Source: Ascaris suum (taxonomy: Eukaryota > Nematoda > Chromadorea > Rhabditida > Ascarididae). Taken from it: DNA of 64,000 bases. A program made the position numbers and the translations under genes. Below the pieces are notes generated by a model that was not told the origin of the DNA, made no database searches, and saw nothing but the letters and a program-made list of their open reading frames with translations. The stretch spans positions 6,378,001 to 6,442,000 of the forward strand of contig CM024189.1 of NCBI GenBank assembly GCA_013433145.1, given 5' to 3'. The stretch's first letter is position 1. Each line of letters begins with the position of its first letter. Positions 11,751 through 25,512 of the stretch are shown piece after piece.

Positions 11751-14700
11751 CGAATGTGTGGAACGCGCGCAACGGCCAACAATCGGGCTCGTTAGTTGCG
11801 TTCCCTCTCAAGGAGCCGCCCCATCAATATTCAAGGAAGCTTTCTCCACGACGCCTTCTCCCCCCTCCACCGCTTTCTACTCGCCAACTCGCAACTTATA
11901 TCCGCCTACTCAAATTGGCCGTCACTTCAGCTCTGTGACATCCTTCCTTAACTCAATTACGTGTTTAGAAGACTTCCACACGATCCACATCTCATATTCG
12001 TCCTACAATCCATTGGTGGGGCTAGTGGTTCCCTTATCTTCTCCAACTTGTCATGCAGCGCTATTAAGTCACCAGCACATCTTCGACAGTGTTGAGTTTC
12101 TTACTGCAAGGAACGTTTGCAAGACTTGCAAAACGAAGCGGATGTATTATTTGCGGAAAGAACAGAAGAATTAAGCAGAATAATACAATCTCTGAAAGAT
12201 AGATTGCGCGCTTTCTTTCAGTCGAACATGATAGACACCGTCCACTAAATGACCCACAAGACCTGCAGCTTGACATCTTGAAACTGGAAAGCGATTGTGT
12301 CGAAACCTGTACGAAGAGGGAACACAGCCATCACCTCCGCTTTAAAATGGCGAAAGTGGAGTACATTAAAATCCCAATGGACAAAGCCGAAGAAGTGAAA
12401 ATGATTTGAAAATGCCGCGTTTTTTTCGAACTGTTGGTTGCCAAAATCGTACCATGCACCTTAACGGATACATTCACAGATAGCGTGGTCATTGGCTTGA
12501 GGTCATTCTAAAGCTGCCTTCGGAGTCATCTGAAACTATTTCCCATGTCTGCGCAAATAAACTCCCCTCTCCACTCCCTACCCACTCCTTTCCTCCCCTT
12601 CCCTATCCACTTTTTAAATCTCACTCATGCTGGTTATATAAGCGTTTCTCTTCGCCCTCTAGACGTGCAATGCAGGTGTATTGCCACACAATAGAAGACA
12701 TTGTTTATATTATCCTGACAGTTTCAATCGTATTTACGCATACCGAGAAATACCGTATCACCTATCACAAAAAAAAAGAGAGAAAAGATATGGAGCTATG
12801 GAAACTGCAGATCTGTTATCAAGATTCCATATACGATCATTAACGCTTATAAGTTAAACGATTCGTCTACTCTAAAGCAGACTTTCACAGTATATCAAGA
12901 TCGCAAATTCCCATAATGGGAATATTAAGAGATGCGAATTATTACTTCTGCGTACATCATAGGAACCCCCAATCATAGGAACCATAAGAAAATAAAGTTG
13001 TGCGAGACTTTCCCGTTGAATAACCGTGAGTGAACTCTTCTCTTAATGGTCACTTCTCTTGCTGGAAATGATGAGAAATAGGCTGTTACGACAAACAACA
13101 GCAGTCGTCAGAATTTAGATTGCTCTATTGAAAAATTTCCCCGGTTCTACGCTCATTCAAATGCGCATTTATGAAAACGCATCGACGGCAAGAAAAAATA
13201 AGTTGGCAAATAGTTCTCGCCATTTCGTAACATTCGATTCTAAAAGTGCAAACAGTTTTAAAAGTTGAGAGCAACGATGTCGCCCTTTAAATAGTCATCA
13301 CTTCTCGTCGATACTGAAGTGAATCGGTGAAGCTGAAGAAAATCGCTGCGAATGAATTGCCGCGAGAAGACCATTGTTTGAATCAGTTGTTTAAGTGTTG
13401 TGTGGATTTTTTTTTCTCACGAATACTTCATATCATAAATCATAATTCAAGTTGTAAAATGAGCAAGCTATCCTACTACCCATTCGGATGGAGAGAGGTG
13501 AGCGGTGGTGCGATTCGCATAAAAAGCGAGAAGAAATTGAAGTGGCATTTTAAAAGGACAAAAGAAACAAAAAAGGAAAAATGCTAAGCAAAGATCCACA
13601 AAGGTCGAAAATAAAAGAAAAAAGTGCACCTAAAAATGTGGTTATGGGTAATTTTTGGTGCCCAGGCGTTCTTTTTTCCCAGCTCGACAGGTATAAAAAA
13701 TTGGGCGACAAAATCCCGTGCCTCACATACCGTCCAAACTAGCACAACATGAGTGGTGAAATGCATTGTTTTCGAGTACATATATGAGAAGATGGACAAT
13801 AGTTGAACAACTTACTGCAGTGTTGCTCTCCTACATAATGAATAGTATGCGCATGCAAAAAACGGAAGAGAAGTACCGATTTTACATCCGTATCGTGCAT
13901 CGTATATCCTCTTTGGACACTTCGTTAATGTTCCTTGCATAGGCGAATGATCTATGCTTGAGTTGATCGTGGAACGGCTTCATTCACGAATTCACCAGGT
14001 AAATTCAACGAATTCATGAAATCACGAGAATTCACAAGCCATAACTGGTTGCGAAGTTTAGTTTAGTAAATCGCAAGCTAAAGTTTCACCAGGAAAAGCC
14101 TTATTCGCAATTTGGAGAGGTAAAGCGGATCATGAAGGAATCTTGCTTCATAATTTGCCAATTATAGCTTGTTCCGAAGAAATCTGCTACCCAATGTTCG
14201 CCTCGCACCATTTTCATTCACTGGTTCGCCAACCGTATTTTATCCCAAAGAAATTCTATTCGTGAGTTTGGGAGGTTTGTGATTCCTCGTGCTTGAATCC
14301 GTATGAACGGTTCCTCTTTGCCACTATCGATTTCGACGTCTCTTTTTTAAAATGTTCACCTATCTAATTGCCATTGTTTGCGCCATCGCCTTTAACATAA
14401 CTTCTGTTTCTGTTTTATGCTTAATTATAAAGTGCGCATAACGCGACGATCACGTCGATTCATCCATTCGACGTCTTAAGTGAAAATCGGAAAGGCTATT
14501 GTGATGAAATTCAATGGTTACATTTGATTGTCTTCAACGAGGATTCGTTTACATGCATCACGCTCGAGATAAATCCAGAATAATCGAAACTCGTCTAAAT
14601 TGGAACTTACAATTGAAAGTTGAAAAAGTCTAAATTGTCATTCGAATTTTACACAATCTATGCTGGAAATTTAAGCTTTGTAGAAAGGTATATTTACGAT

Positions 14701-15635
14701 TATTTATATATCAGTAAGCATTTTTCTTTTCTCATAGAACAATGAAACACATTTTTACATTGCATTCATTAAATCATTGAAAACATCATAACATACACAA
14801 ATCTGAAAGTGATGCAATTATGGCATTAACAAATGTGATAAAAAATATATATTGGCAATTATTGTCGATGAATCTTTTTTGTTGGAAAATTTGCACGGGT
14901 AAATAAGTGAATAAAATAAAGGCAAGAAAACGATAAATACGAGCAATTTTCACCTTTAGTTATAGAAATGCTTCTTTTTGTAATAAATTAAACTTAATTG
15001 GTAACTAAGAACACATCTTCTTAATAAAAAATTCTATTAATTCAATAAGTTAATATCAGTCATTCGGATACTATATGATACCTAATGAGACCAGTGGATC
15101 TGTCATTGTTCGTTGCTCGATCGCATTGGTGCTAATTCGTCGAATCTCATAGAAGGATGCAATTTAATTTAGAGAAAACGCGACTGATATTAGCTAAACA
15201 AATTCTACGAAGACAACTGTTTCATTAATGAGGAAAAAAACAACAACGTTACTAAACTACAAGAAGATTAATATTGAAATACATGTTAGAACATTAGTAT
15301 TAGCGAGCATTTTCTTCAGCGTTTTCTCGTGATTCTGCTTAAATGTTTTTGTATTTATTATACGGTCTTCATGACAAAGAAAACGTCTACACCATAAAAC
15401 CTCAAATTCTACCCCTGCAGGGATATAGCACTTCTATTCACCATAGACTAACCTCATCTTCGATTATATGATAAACACTAAATTTATCTCATCCACCTGC
15501 AGCATCATAGCAAGTTCACAACACAATTCAAAAGTTGAACGATGCCACTGGCAAAGATTGAGAAGAAAAAAGAAACACAAGACGTAAGATACAGCCTTAT
15601 TGCACGTGGTACGAAATAGGTGAAATCTTTGCCTT
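11751..15635. other. Intergenic region upstream of the channel gene
   Basis: About 3.9 kb lies between the channel start codon and the 3' end of the lyase gene. It should hold the channel promoter, but no spliced-leader acceptor is visible close to the ATG. The part from 11751 to about 12000 is GC-richer and open in several frames. A coiled-coil fragment at 12096-12409 is listed separately. A CT-rich tract lies near 12565-12610. From 12700 to 15600 I see only AT-rich, non-coding-looking DNA. Confidence 0.5.
12096..12409 (+). pseudogene. Frameshifted coiled-coil protein fragment
   Basis: Two overlapping frames together read like one helical protein. Frame 1 (12096-12248) gives KERLQDLQNEADVLFAERTE and then SRIIQSLKDRLRAFFQ. 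Frame 2 (12221-12409) gives VEHDRHRPLNDPQDLQLDIL and then a charged tail with KMAKVEYIKIPMDKAEEVKM before a TGA. The switch falls near 12220, at TTTCTTTCAG. That sequence could be a splice acceptor, but no convincing donor lies before it, so a frameshift in a decayed copy fits better. An in-frame TGA precedes frame 1 at 12093. Its heptad-like Leu pattern and codon use differ from the flanks. No parent family was recognised. Confidence 0.4.
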
Positions 15636-18600
15636 CTATGTTTCCAAATTTTCATCACCTTCCTTTTGCTCGATTGCAATCGGCATCGCGTAGCATGCAT
15701 CCAGATAAGCGAATGCCACTTCGCTAATAATCGATTTGTCTGGAACGGATTCAGCCATCCCATAAATAGCTGCCTAGAAAAAATCCGAACTGAGTGCAAG
15801 AAATCCCTTGTATTAAATTAATCCTACTGAACGATGTCTGCATTACTGCAAAACTTCAAATTTATTTCAAGAATGACCAACTCCCCTTCTTAGAGAACTG
15901 TTCGACCAGATCTACGCCATAAAAACTTCCAACATAAGTGATCTCAACATCTGGACTTTCGTAGGAGGAAATGGATAGTCGCAAGAAATACAACAGACAG
16001 CAGACAGTTGCAGAAAAAAAAAACTCACAGATATCGGCTCAACTTAATATTTTTAGTGATGCCACTGATGATCGATACGAGTAAAAACAACGCGATCGCG
16101 ACATCAAAACAACTGCAGCGCTATTCCCTTGGCGAATGCAAATTAAAAACTTTGAAAGCTTCACTCGTTCATTGGCATTAAATCATACTGTTCAAGTTAC
16201 AGCTATAATTTAGCAGGAAAAATTGTAAGAATAAAACATGGAACATCAAGTCGAACTTGTCCAATTCTATCACCGATAACAACCCCCCTGTATTGTCATG
16301 TCACTTCTGTTTTTTAACTGCAGCATAAAAAAAGGGAAAAAGATCCCCGCAGCTGCATAAAATATGTTCCTGCTTATTTCTCGCATTTTTCATATCAGCT
16401 TATCTTCGGTAACATATCTGAGGATATACGAACATAATCTTTAAGGAAAGACCGATAGGATATTTCTCCTCTAGCCTAAAGAAAAGTTCTTTCTGCATAT
16501 GCCGACGAAAACAGTGCCTTCTTTCTCGCTTCATCAGCAAGCCTTTACCACTGAAAGCCAACAAGCAAGTATGTATGCGAAGAAGCTCAACAACATTTGA
16601 AAACATACCATTTCTGACGAGCTTCCTTTATCTGGCTCGTTCATTAGCTCGTCGACCACATCCTTTAGATCTCTGATGAATGTCACATCACCATTCGCTT
16701 TTACCGTATTAAAAGTAACACAAATATGCATCCTACAAATAGACACAATATCTCGCTCCAGCTTATCCTAAAACATCGAACTTTTATACTTATTATCGTA
16801 ATGTTGTATGATCGACAAAGTAAGTGCAAACGATCCGTGTTCGTCCATTGTTCAAATTGAACGATCACAGCGCAATTCCCAACGACATATTTTCTTCTGA
16901 AGTTAAAAATGATGTGGAAAGCTGATTCCGAGATACATATAAGAAAAGTATAAGGTCGTATTGATAAACGCTATTAAGCTCGACTATGAGAAACCACTGA
17001 ACTTTATAAAAATTGTGCATGATGACAGCATGAAAATATTTGTCAAGTGCCGATCCAGAGGTCATTTCGAATTGATGCTAATTTCTTAAATCAGAATTGC
17101 TTCAATAAACAATTTAAATATAAGAGCTGAAAAATAAAACAAACCCAGGAGGATTCTGAAGCGCGTTGAGATGCCAGCCACGCTTCGACATCCGATCTCC
17201 GATTGCGTATACATTTACGTTCTCACTTTGAAAAGCAACAACCGACACCGCAGGCAAGCCGAGCAATTTCAGCCCCCTTTTCCCTTCCTGCAAAATCCCG
17301 TATTTCATCTACAGACAGATTTATCTTTTGTGAACAGTTTGAAAGTGAACAAAATAAAAAGCGAAAACTTAGCTAGATGAAACAAAATAACACGAGAAAA
17401 TTGCAGAACTTTCACTTACGAATGCACCGATTCGATTGTGGGCTCATATATTATCACCAAAGAAAAAGAGGCATGTTTGCAAACTGAGAAGAGGGTTACA
17501 AACGACCCCCTGGCTCATTTCCTCTCCGCCGCAGACAAAGTGACCCCATCTAAAAATCACATTACTCAAGTAGAAACACTTATCTGCTAAACATTTTGGG
17601 TAAACGGGATCAAAATTTTGATAAAAGTAACTTATAAACTGCACAGACAATGAGGAAAAATGAATTTTTCTTAGGTATTTCAACGAAGATTAATTTTAGC
17701 CAATTCTTTACCTCCCAGATAACTTCTTCCATTGTTGGGTCCTCCCAAACAGGATGTCGTTCCAATGAATCTTACTTGACGGGTGAAATCATTCACTGTT
17801 TAATGCGAAAAAAAGGAAAAAACGAACGTCTTTAATTGCGTCTGCGATACGTCTGGCGCATGCGACAACCTCTCTCGTTCTGGCAACGTAATTCTCACGA
17901 CCAAAATGTAACATCGTAGCCCATGTGAGTGCAATTGCCAATCCCGGACGACTGCCTTAACCCTTAACGACGATTACACCAAAGTATAAGCAAGCTTAAC
18001 TCTCAGGTATTTCGCACTATTTATTATCTTAAGTTAAGTAAACAGAAACCGATTTCGATCATTCTTTTGCGTCAACAACCTGTGCAGTGCCAATGAGGAT
18101 TTATCACCAAGTCATTGCTTAACATAATGAGAAAGTGCTGTCAGCAAACGTCACCCAAGCATATAAACAAGTGCAGCATATTGCGATCTTAGTCAAGTTC
18201 CACAATAGTTCAAGACATAGGAAGCACTACGCTAGGAAGCTTGAAGGTATTGACTCCGAATGTTCCCTGCGGGTAATAAATCACCTCGTTTTCCGCACAC
18301 ATCGTTTCTATAAAAAATGCACTGTGGTAAGTAAGCAATGATTTGACCACTGACTGGCACCGGTAATGAAATGAGATATAAATGAAAGAAGCACGAAATA
18401 CCTGCGATGGTTGGAGTGGCATAAACGCCGCCGGTCCAGTCGGGCACACATATATATTGGTATCGCAGAAATTTTACATTTCGATAAAGAATCACCGATG
18501 AACCTTTCGGCGTATATCCATACTAAAACTGCATAAAATATTCGAGTCAAAGGGAAATAAATTTGAGAAAAAGAGCGCTATGAAGAAAAAGCATTAAATT

Positions 18601-21600
18601 TTCCGAAACCCGATACACATCTTTTTCTCTCTCTGCTTTGAAAGGAAAAAACAAGAAAATCTGTGCAGAAGTAGAATAAAAATGCATATTTACTTTATGT
18701 GTGTCACATGATATGGACGTAACGCCATGAAGCCGAAAATCGAAAGGAGGCAACGAATATCCAGCATCATCCATAAATGCAATAAGAAAGCCACCCAAAC
18801 ATGCGTCAACATGCACAGGAATACCATATTTTTGTCCAAGCTGAAATAACTTCGAAATAATGCAACATTTATTTATAAAGTGGCAATTTAAAAAATTTAA
18901 AGATGATCAGAAAAAGGTACTGCTCCGTTTAAAAAAATAAAAAATAATGTAAAAGATATGGATAATATAATGGGAAAAAATTTGTAATGAAAAAAAATTG
19001 AACGGTTCACTAAAATCCTATCGAAAAAAAAACTGGCAAAAATTAGCAGGAAAAACTCAATGAATAAAACTTGAGCGCTGATTTTTGGAAATTTCGCTCC
19101 CAAAAATTTTAGGACGGAGACACTTCTTTCAAGTTTGCGCATGCAAAAAAAGTGAAGTTAAACGAGCTCAACGATGTTTTGATTTCATGAATACTAAGTT
19201 TCTTATTGGTACGTATGATGTTTTTTGCTATCATAACGACTTGTTTTCGACGTTGAAATATAACTCATGAATCGTTCTATCGTTCCACATTACCTGCGTT
19301 GCATTTCGGTTCGCCTTAAAACAATCAAATTAGCCTCTACTTATCCCTCCTCCCTTCTCAAAGAAAAATTGTACCTCACACTTTCAGCACATATAAGAGA
19401 TGAGTTGTAACTGCGCAATGCCAAACTGTCCCTCTCTAGCACCACATTATCTTCGGCGACAATATTTGTCTTCCTTTTGAAGCATCAAACAGCAATATGC
19501 TACGGAGTGAAAAAGCATATTAAAACACACTAAGACGTCCGGAAGGGCTAAGGATCTTATCTACGCTTCTTCCATTGCAAGATTTTCTCACGCTACAAAG
19601 TTTAATTTGCGAACTTTGATGAAGTGACATTTTCATCACCTCGACATCAATTTCTTTGAGAACGGATCGTTACATGGTCGCATATGACCAGATATAGTTA
19701 AATGCTGAGCAAAAAATACACAATGAAATCGCTTAGCAATTTTCAGAATTTATTTTGACGGCGAACTGCTTTTTGCAACTGAAAAGGTTAATTAAGTTGG
19801 ATCTTTGCACACCCAAATTTTCCGTTTAGGAAACCTGGGCAATATCAAACTTCTCAAATTTGTGATCGCATATGTTACTCGTTAAGGGACAAGCTCAATG
19901 TGTGGATAAAACACAAATTTGCGCACCATTTGCACTGTGGGATTTCTGCAAAATGCATGAAAACCATAACATAGTAGCATTAAATGCAAGTTGAAAAGAA
20001 AGAAATGAAAGATACGAACCTTCGAGATTGATTCAACATCGTCAATAGTACCGGTTGGAAAGTTGGGAGCCGATGCGACTAGCTGAAAATAACTTTCGGA
20101 ACAATTTTCTTTTCAAAACTTCCGAGAAAAATATATAATAACAGTTGTATAAGAAAATTTATAGTTATCGAAGATGAAACAAAAGTTTCCATACTTAAGG
20201 GGAGAATTCACAGAAACTTGGCCGCGGAACATTAGTATCCGAAAATATATTGGCATTTAAGTGAAAATGCAATTTGCAAGAATTTGATCGAAAATGATGA
20301 TAAATTAAACTCCTATTTCAATTCTTACGCAAATCTATATCACCTTATACATCAAAATTTGTTCCCAAAACGAAACAAAAAGAAAACCTCAACTCCCCAC
20401 TTTTATGAATTCTACACAGCGAGGTTTTACAGTGAAAATAATCGTGAAAATAAAGGTCAAATATAACAGATTGCTCGCACTTCCTTATTCGCCTACATAA
20501 CACTTCATACTTCCAAGTGATTCAAACAATGCATATGAACAAAGTATCCGACCATTCATATATCAGTGAAAGCACTCTTCACTACCTCAAGCCGCCCTCC
20601 CGATGAGCACAAAGACCAAGCAAAAAAAGAACCCTACCACACATGTGTCCGATGTTATTGCCCGTTCCATTTTTTTCACATCCACGCGTCCATCGCTATC
20701 AACTGGAATGTGGCGCAAACGCATACCAAACATTATCGCAGCCTGAAAGCATAATAAAATGAGAAAGAAGACTACACCTTTCGCAGTAAATTTATAGTCT
20801 TATGGTCAACCTAACTTTTACGACTCAAATTATATTCTCACGTGCTCTGAAATAATCGCTTGATGAGGTGCTGAGTATATTCCAACAATTCTATTAGCTA
20901 GTCCATGAGCTTAAAGGCAAAGAGTAACTAGAGTTGTTACTTGGGCGCAGAAAATATCAGCTAGATGCTTTAAACCACCTCAGTTTTGAAGTGCCCAATT
21001 TCTACAAGATAGCAGCTGCCCAAATGTGCAAGTCTTGGAAGTGAGCTTGGGAGCAAGCAAAAATGTTCGACTAGGGAAGTATTAGAACCCAACGTCTTCC
21101 TATTTCTGCTACGACGCTTTGCTTGATGAGCTATTCCAATCGTCTCTAACGTTTCGTTTTTTCTTTCCTACGTGTTCCCAAACCAATGAAATAGGACATA
21201 AATTGAAATTTTCAATCAATGGAGCCTTTCCGTCGGATCTGTTGTGGTGCTTCTGTCCTTATTCTTCATTTACTGTAACTGCAATTGCATCCTAATAGGA
21301 ATAAACTAACGTGGCCACTATACACAGACTACGCCATAATCGGCATCAAACAACAGCCCAGCACCATAATCATTCAGTCACAAACCATTATAAATGGGAC
21401 TTCAAAGCTGAATGGCTGCAAAACAAGTTCTCAGCCTGTGCAGGCAATCTAAAGGAAACCAACCTTGTCAAAGGCGGCGTGCGCTGTGACTGGAACCACC
21501 ATCTGTGGCTCCATGGTACCTCTCTCGTTAGCCCGATTACGATATGCCAGCATTGCCAAAAGGATCGATTCTGTGCCACCTGAGGTCATCTGCAACTCTG

Positions 21601-24600
21601 CATCAGCGTCGGATGCATATAATAGCAACAGCATTACGAAATAAGAAGCACCATGCAGCTTACGAGCCAAATCTCGCGATTTAATCCTATGCCTGCACTT
21701 AACCACCTTTTAAGACACCTTGCCACCTCATCTTCTCTAAACTGACAATTTAAATCTCATCACTGCTTCGGCTTCTTAGCTGTTTTGATTGAAAGGATTT
21801 TATTACACCCGGCCAGAATTGAATGAGCTCATACATAAAATTATAGGCTCCTCATGCATATTTACGATTTCTCCGAGTCAATTATACAATTACATTACTA
21901 CGACATTTGCGAAAACGATTTTGCTGCGTAAAATGAAAACGACATCCTTCAAGGACTGCGGTCATGCTATTCAATTGACGACTCCCTATAACTTGATTGC
22001 TTTTCATCGAAAGCGTTCTGTGATAGACGTGTAAAACTATATGAAAATAAGATGTATCATAGAACTGTCGGGTACACAGTTTTGAAACCGAATTAAGTAC
22101 ACATCGAAAATAATAAATAACATTTCCTTCTGTACAAGAGGCGTTATATCACCAAAAAGTCAGTATGAATCCAAAAAATTTATAGTTTTTTCGCACAGTA
22201 GACTACATTCGTTTCAGCTGAGTGCATCATCACCGCTTCTGCGCAATTATTTATGTTATCTTCTTGAAAAAAAAAAGCTGGAAAAATATGCAAAGTGGAT
22301 CAAAAATATTGGAAACGAGTCTATATGCTCACCGTGCCGCATACTTCCTCATTTCCATTGAACATGTTAGCAACCATTCGCACAACCTCGGCTTCCATTT
22401 TACGACAATCGGCAAATAGCATCGGATGTAGTGGATTCGAATAGGAGAACGTTTTGAAGATCTAAAATCATTTTCCTTCTTTTACTGCTGCCATTCTAAA
22501 AAAAGAAAGAAAAAAACGGAACAGAACAGCCAAAAAAAGCATTGTGGGATATTTCACTAATAAGGAAGATGGCATATAAATCGAAACGCATAAAGCTACC
22601 AAAAACGATAAACAGAAGAGACGATTGAGGCTTATCAAGCAACGCCATAAAGCGTGAAATGTAAAGCACTTCGTGAGTCGTGACTGAGTTGCCTGAAGGG
22701 GCATCTAGCTGAACTGTTTGTGTAGAAAGCCTTGTGCCCCAGACCCCAGACGATCTCTCACATACGTGGTAGTGACCGGTGAAAAGGAAAGCCCAGAAGA
22801 TGAGGACGGAAGCTAAGAGAGAGGGAGGAGGGGGAAAGAGAAAGGCGAGAAAAGCAAAAGATGCATTATAGTCCTCGTTAACTTAAAATATTGCGCTAAC
22901 CCAATAGAAAAATCCTCGTTAATCTTTGATGGCAAGTGTTATCTTCATGCTGTTTTCCATAATCAAATAAAACTGCCCATCAAAATACTTCAAAATAGCA
23001 ATGAACAACTTACTTCAGTTTGCAGCAACTGTAAATCCTTATCATCCCAGTCGTTATAAACAGCACCACTAACGTGACCAGAAGAAATCAGCGAACGCCC
23101 ATCACCCATTGAAGAGTACTCATCTATAATATGCTAATTTCTCATATGCAAATTTCTCACGAATAAATAAACACGACAAATCAATAGTGGATGAACAAGA
23201 TTCAGCAAGATTCATTCCTACCGAAATGATAAAACCACATTGATATTATTAAGAAACGATATCGTATAATTAACAACTGCTAAACAGAACGGTCAATAAT
23301 GGAGGAGGTGAGACTTGATTAGTAGGTTTATTAAAGATGGTGATGCTATGATAACAATCAACCACTTATGATTAACTCTTTAAGATTACTCACCCAACCC
23401 TCACCATACACCAAAGCGTAGATTACGTTTGAAATAATAATTAACTTACCGTTTCTTATAACAATTCAAAACATTCGGTACGGAGATGAACGAGGAAGGG
23501 CTGAGGTGAGGCAACGAGGAATGGACTGCTGAAAATGAAGCAGACGGAAGCAACTGGGGATGAGCAAAATGGCTCACCACTAATTTATAAGCTCACGACG
23601 CCAAATATTTCTTATAATGATACAATTTATGACTGAAAGAATAAATAAAACGACAAGTTGGATAAGAGGAGTTCGTTGTCTAGCACAAGTGGATAAAAAG
23701 AACCGCCTTCTTCGCTAATCCTACAACCAGTGAGGCGATTTGTATTTCGATAATAGAACTCGCTAAAGCAACAATGAACTTATATCGCTTACCTGCTAGG
23801 CCAATTATAACTTTATTGCTCATCCCATTTCTTGGAAGTTCTTTGACAAAGATTCGCTTGTCGTCACAACGATGAATCTGCTTCGTGATCTTTACACTTG
23901 CCTCTTTCAGCTCTCTATCGACTATCTCTCGTACGCTTGGCAAAAGCATCACCAAACCATATACGGAAGCACCGATCCTGAAACTTTGATTAGATTGCGA
24001 AAAATAAGTGAAGACGAGATTGAACGTTAGGAAATCGATTCAAAAACAAGGCGATTCTTAAGAATTATTTCCTCTCAAGAAAACCGGAAGCAACATGCTT
24101 CAAATCATAAATCGCGCAACTACTAGCCACGAACAACGGAAATTAGATTTAAGAAATGACTTGCGATGTCATCGTCGCGCATTGCCCCCCCCGGTCTCAA
24201 AGTCATTGAAGAAGAGGAAAGGGAGAAATAAGGAGAGAAAACCGTTGTAAGAATCAAACATAGCATAAAGTACATAGAAAAATAAATATCACAATTTCAC
24301 TATTATTTTTGTATTGGTGAAGTCAAAAAAAAGGAAGAAATACAACTCGTTCGAATACGTCAACCATTGAACCCGAGTCGAAATATTCGATCAGGCAGTC
24401 CAACAAATCGAAGCTTTTTGTATGGCCTACATGCTACCTGAGCAAAGCATTCTGCATGAATCTCAAAGCTCAGACAGGAAGATGGGTAAAAAGATGAGAA
24501 AAGTTGGGCAACAAATACTGCATGGGATCAATTTAAATGTTAGAAGAATAATGGAAATGAATACAAAAACGAATATAATAGAGTAAAATCTGACTAAGTC

Positions 24601-25496
24601 ATTCGTTACCTTGTAAAATGCTCATTTTCATTTGGAGAATCGGTGAAAACTGCCGCATATCTTAAATTTTTTTCTTTTTTTTTCTTTGAATGACTTCAAT
24701 GGGACCAGCGTGTTTGAGGCAATGTTACCATTCGGCAACCGAAATCCTGAAACCCTCAATGCTGGAGAACCAGCAGATAGGCGCCCTCAGAAACGACAAC
24801 AGTGTTAAAATTCTGATCCTCGAACACCGGACGTCTCGATTTCCGAGGGCTAATGAACGAGTTTCGCTGATTTCGAGGTGAGCTGTTTAAAGCAGGATTC
24901 AGGACCTCGAAATTTGAAGGATCTCACCATCCCAAAGTCCAGATTTTGGGAAGTCTCAAACGTAACTTGAGCACCCTGCATTTCGGAAACCCAAGGAGGA
25001 TTTTCTCCGGAAGCCAGCACTGTTGGTGACTGGAATTGCAAAAGCACTGCGTTCAACATCTTAATTCACCAATAAGGCTTCCGCGAATAGGAATGCCAAA
25101 AATGATTTCTTAAGCACAAAAATGAAACAATGGCATATTCGAAGCAATTTACAACTTAGGCGTAATTGGTACCTGAAAAGTTAGAGGAGAGGATAGCGGC
25201 AGGAGGTGAAGGATTTCCAATTTTTTTCAGAAGCAAACCACTGGCATCTCCATATCTCTGAATTTCGAATTATCAATTAAATAGTGATTTGAACACCTAT
25301 TTACATACCGCTTCATAATCGGACGATCAGATTTGCGTATAAGACGTCGGACCCGCATATAGACAACCGTCCCGCAAACTGACACAACGACCAACTGCCA
25401 CGGCTGCAACACACAAAGGTAACCATTGACGACTTTCCTCACTTCATCAACCACTTCTATGCCATGCCGCCAGGCGTCAATCACGAAGTCACTCAT
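15636..25496 (-). CDS. spl-1: Sphingosine-1-phosphate lyase
   Basis: A PLP-dependent enzyme of the ER membrane that splits sphingosine 1-phosphate into phosphoethanolamine and hexadecenal, the exit step of sphingolipid breakdown. Thirteen exons (high to low): 25309-25496, 23793-23977, 23014-23123, 22333-22461, 21464-21589, 20638-20742, 20020-20082, 18694-18840, 18402-18522, 17828-17955, 17145-17287, 16609-16732 and 15636-15773. They total 1707 bases (568 residues plus TAG), the usual family length, and every junction keeps phase. An N-terminal membrane segment ([18 protein letters not shown]) comes first. The substrate and cofactor region includes [16 protein letters not shown] (from 206), [20 protein letters not shown] and [15 protein letters not shown] ends exon 8, giving the PLP lysine K351; the next exon opens YGYTPKG. 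The C-terminal part holds LNALQNPPG and ICVTFN. All expected catalytic motifs are present, so it should be active. The start is placed 14 bases after a TTTCAG acceptor. Confidence 0.97.
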
Positions 25497-25510
25497 CGTT
25501 TCACCTTTGC

Positions 25511-25512
25511 CT
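25511..25512 (-). promoter_or_regulatory. Candidate spliced-leader acceptor for the lyase gene
   Basis: On the - strand, CATTTCAG is followed by a 14-base leader and then the lyase ATG. No in-frame coding exon lies upstream. Trans-splicing here is the simplest reading, and it supports the chosen start. Confidence 0.6.

Noticed and set aside
17712..17775. Coding-like block between lyase exons 10 and 11 (- strand, [15 protein letters not shown])
   Set aside because: It would break phase between exons that already join correctly, and known lyases have no extra sequence there. It is kept only as a remote alternative exon.
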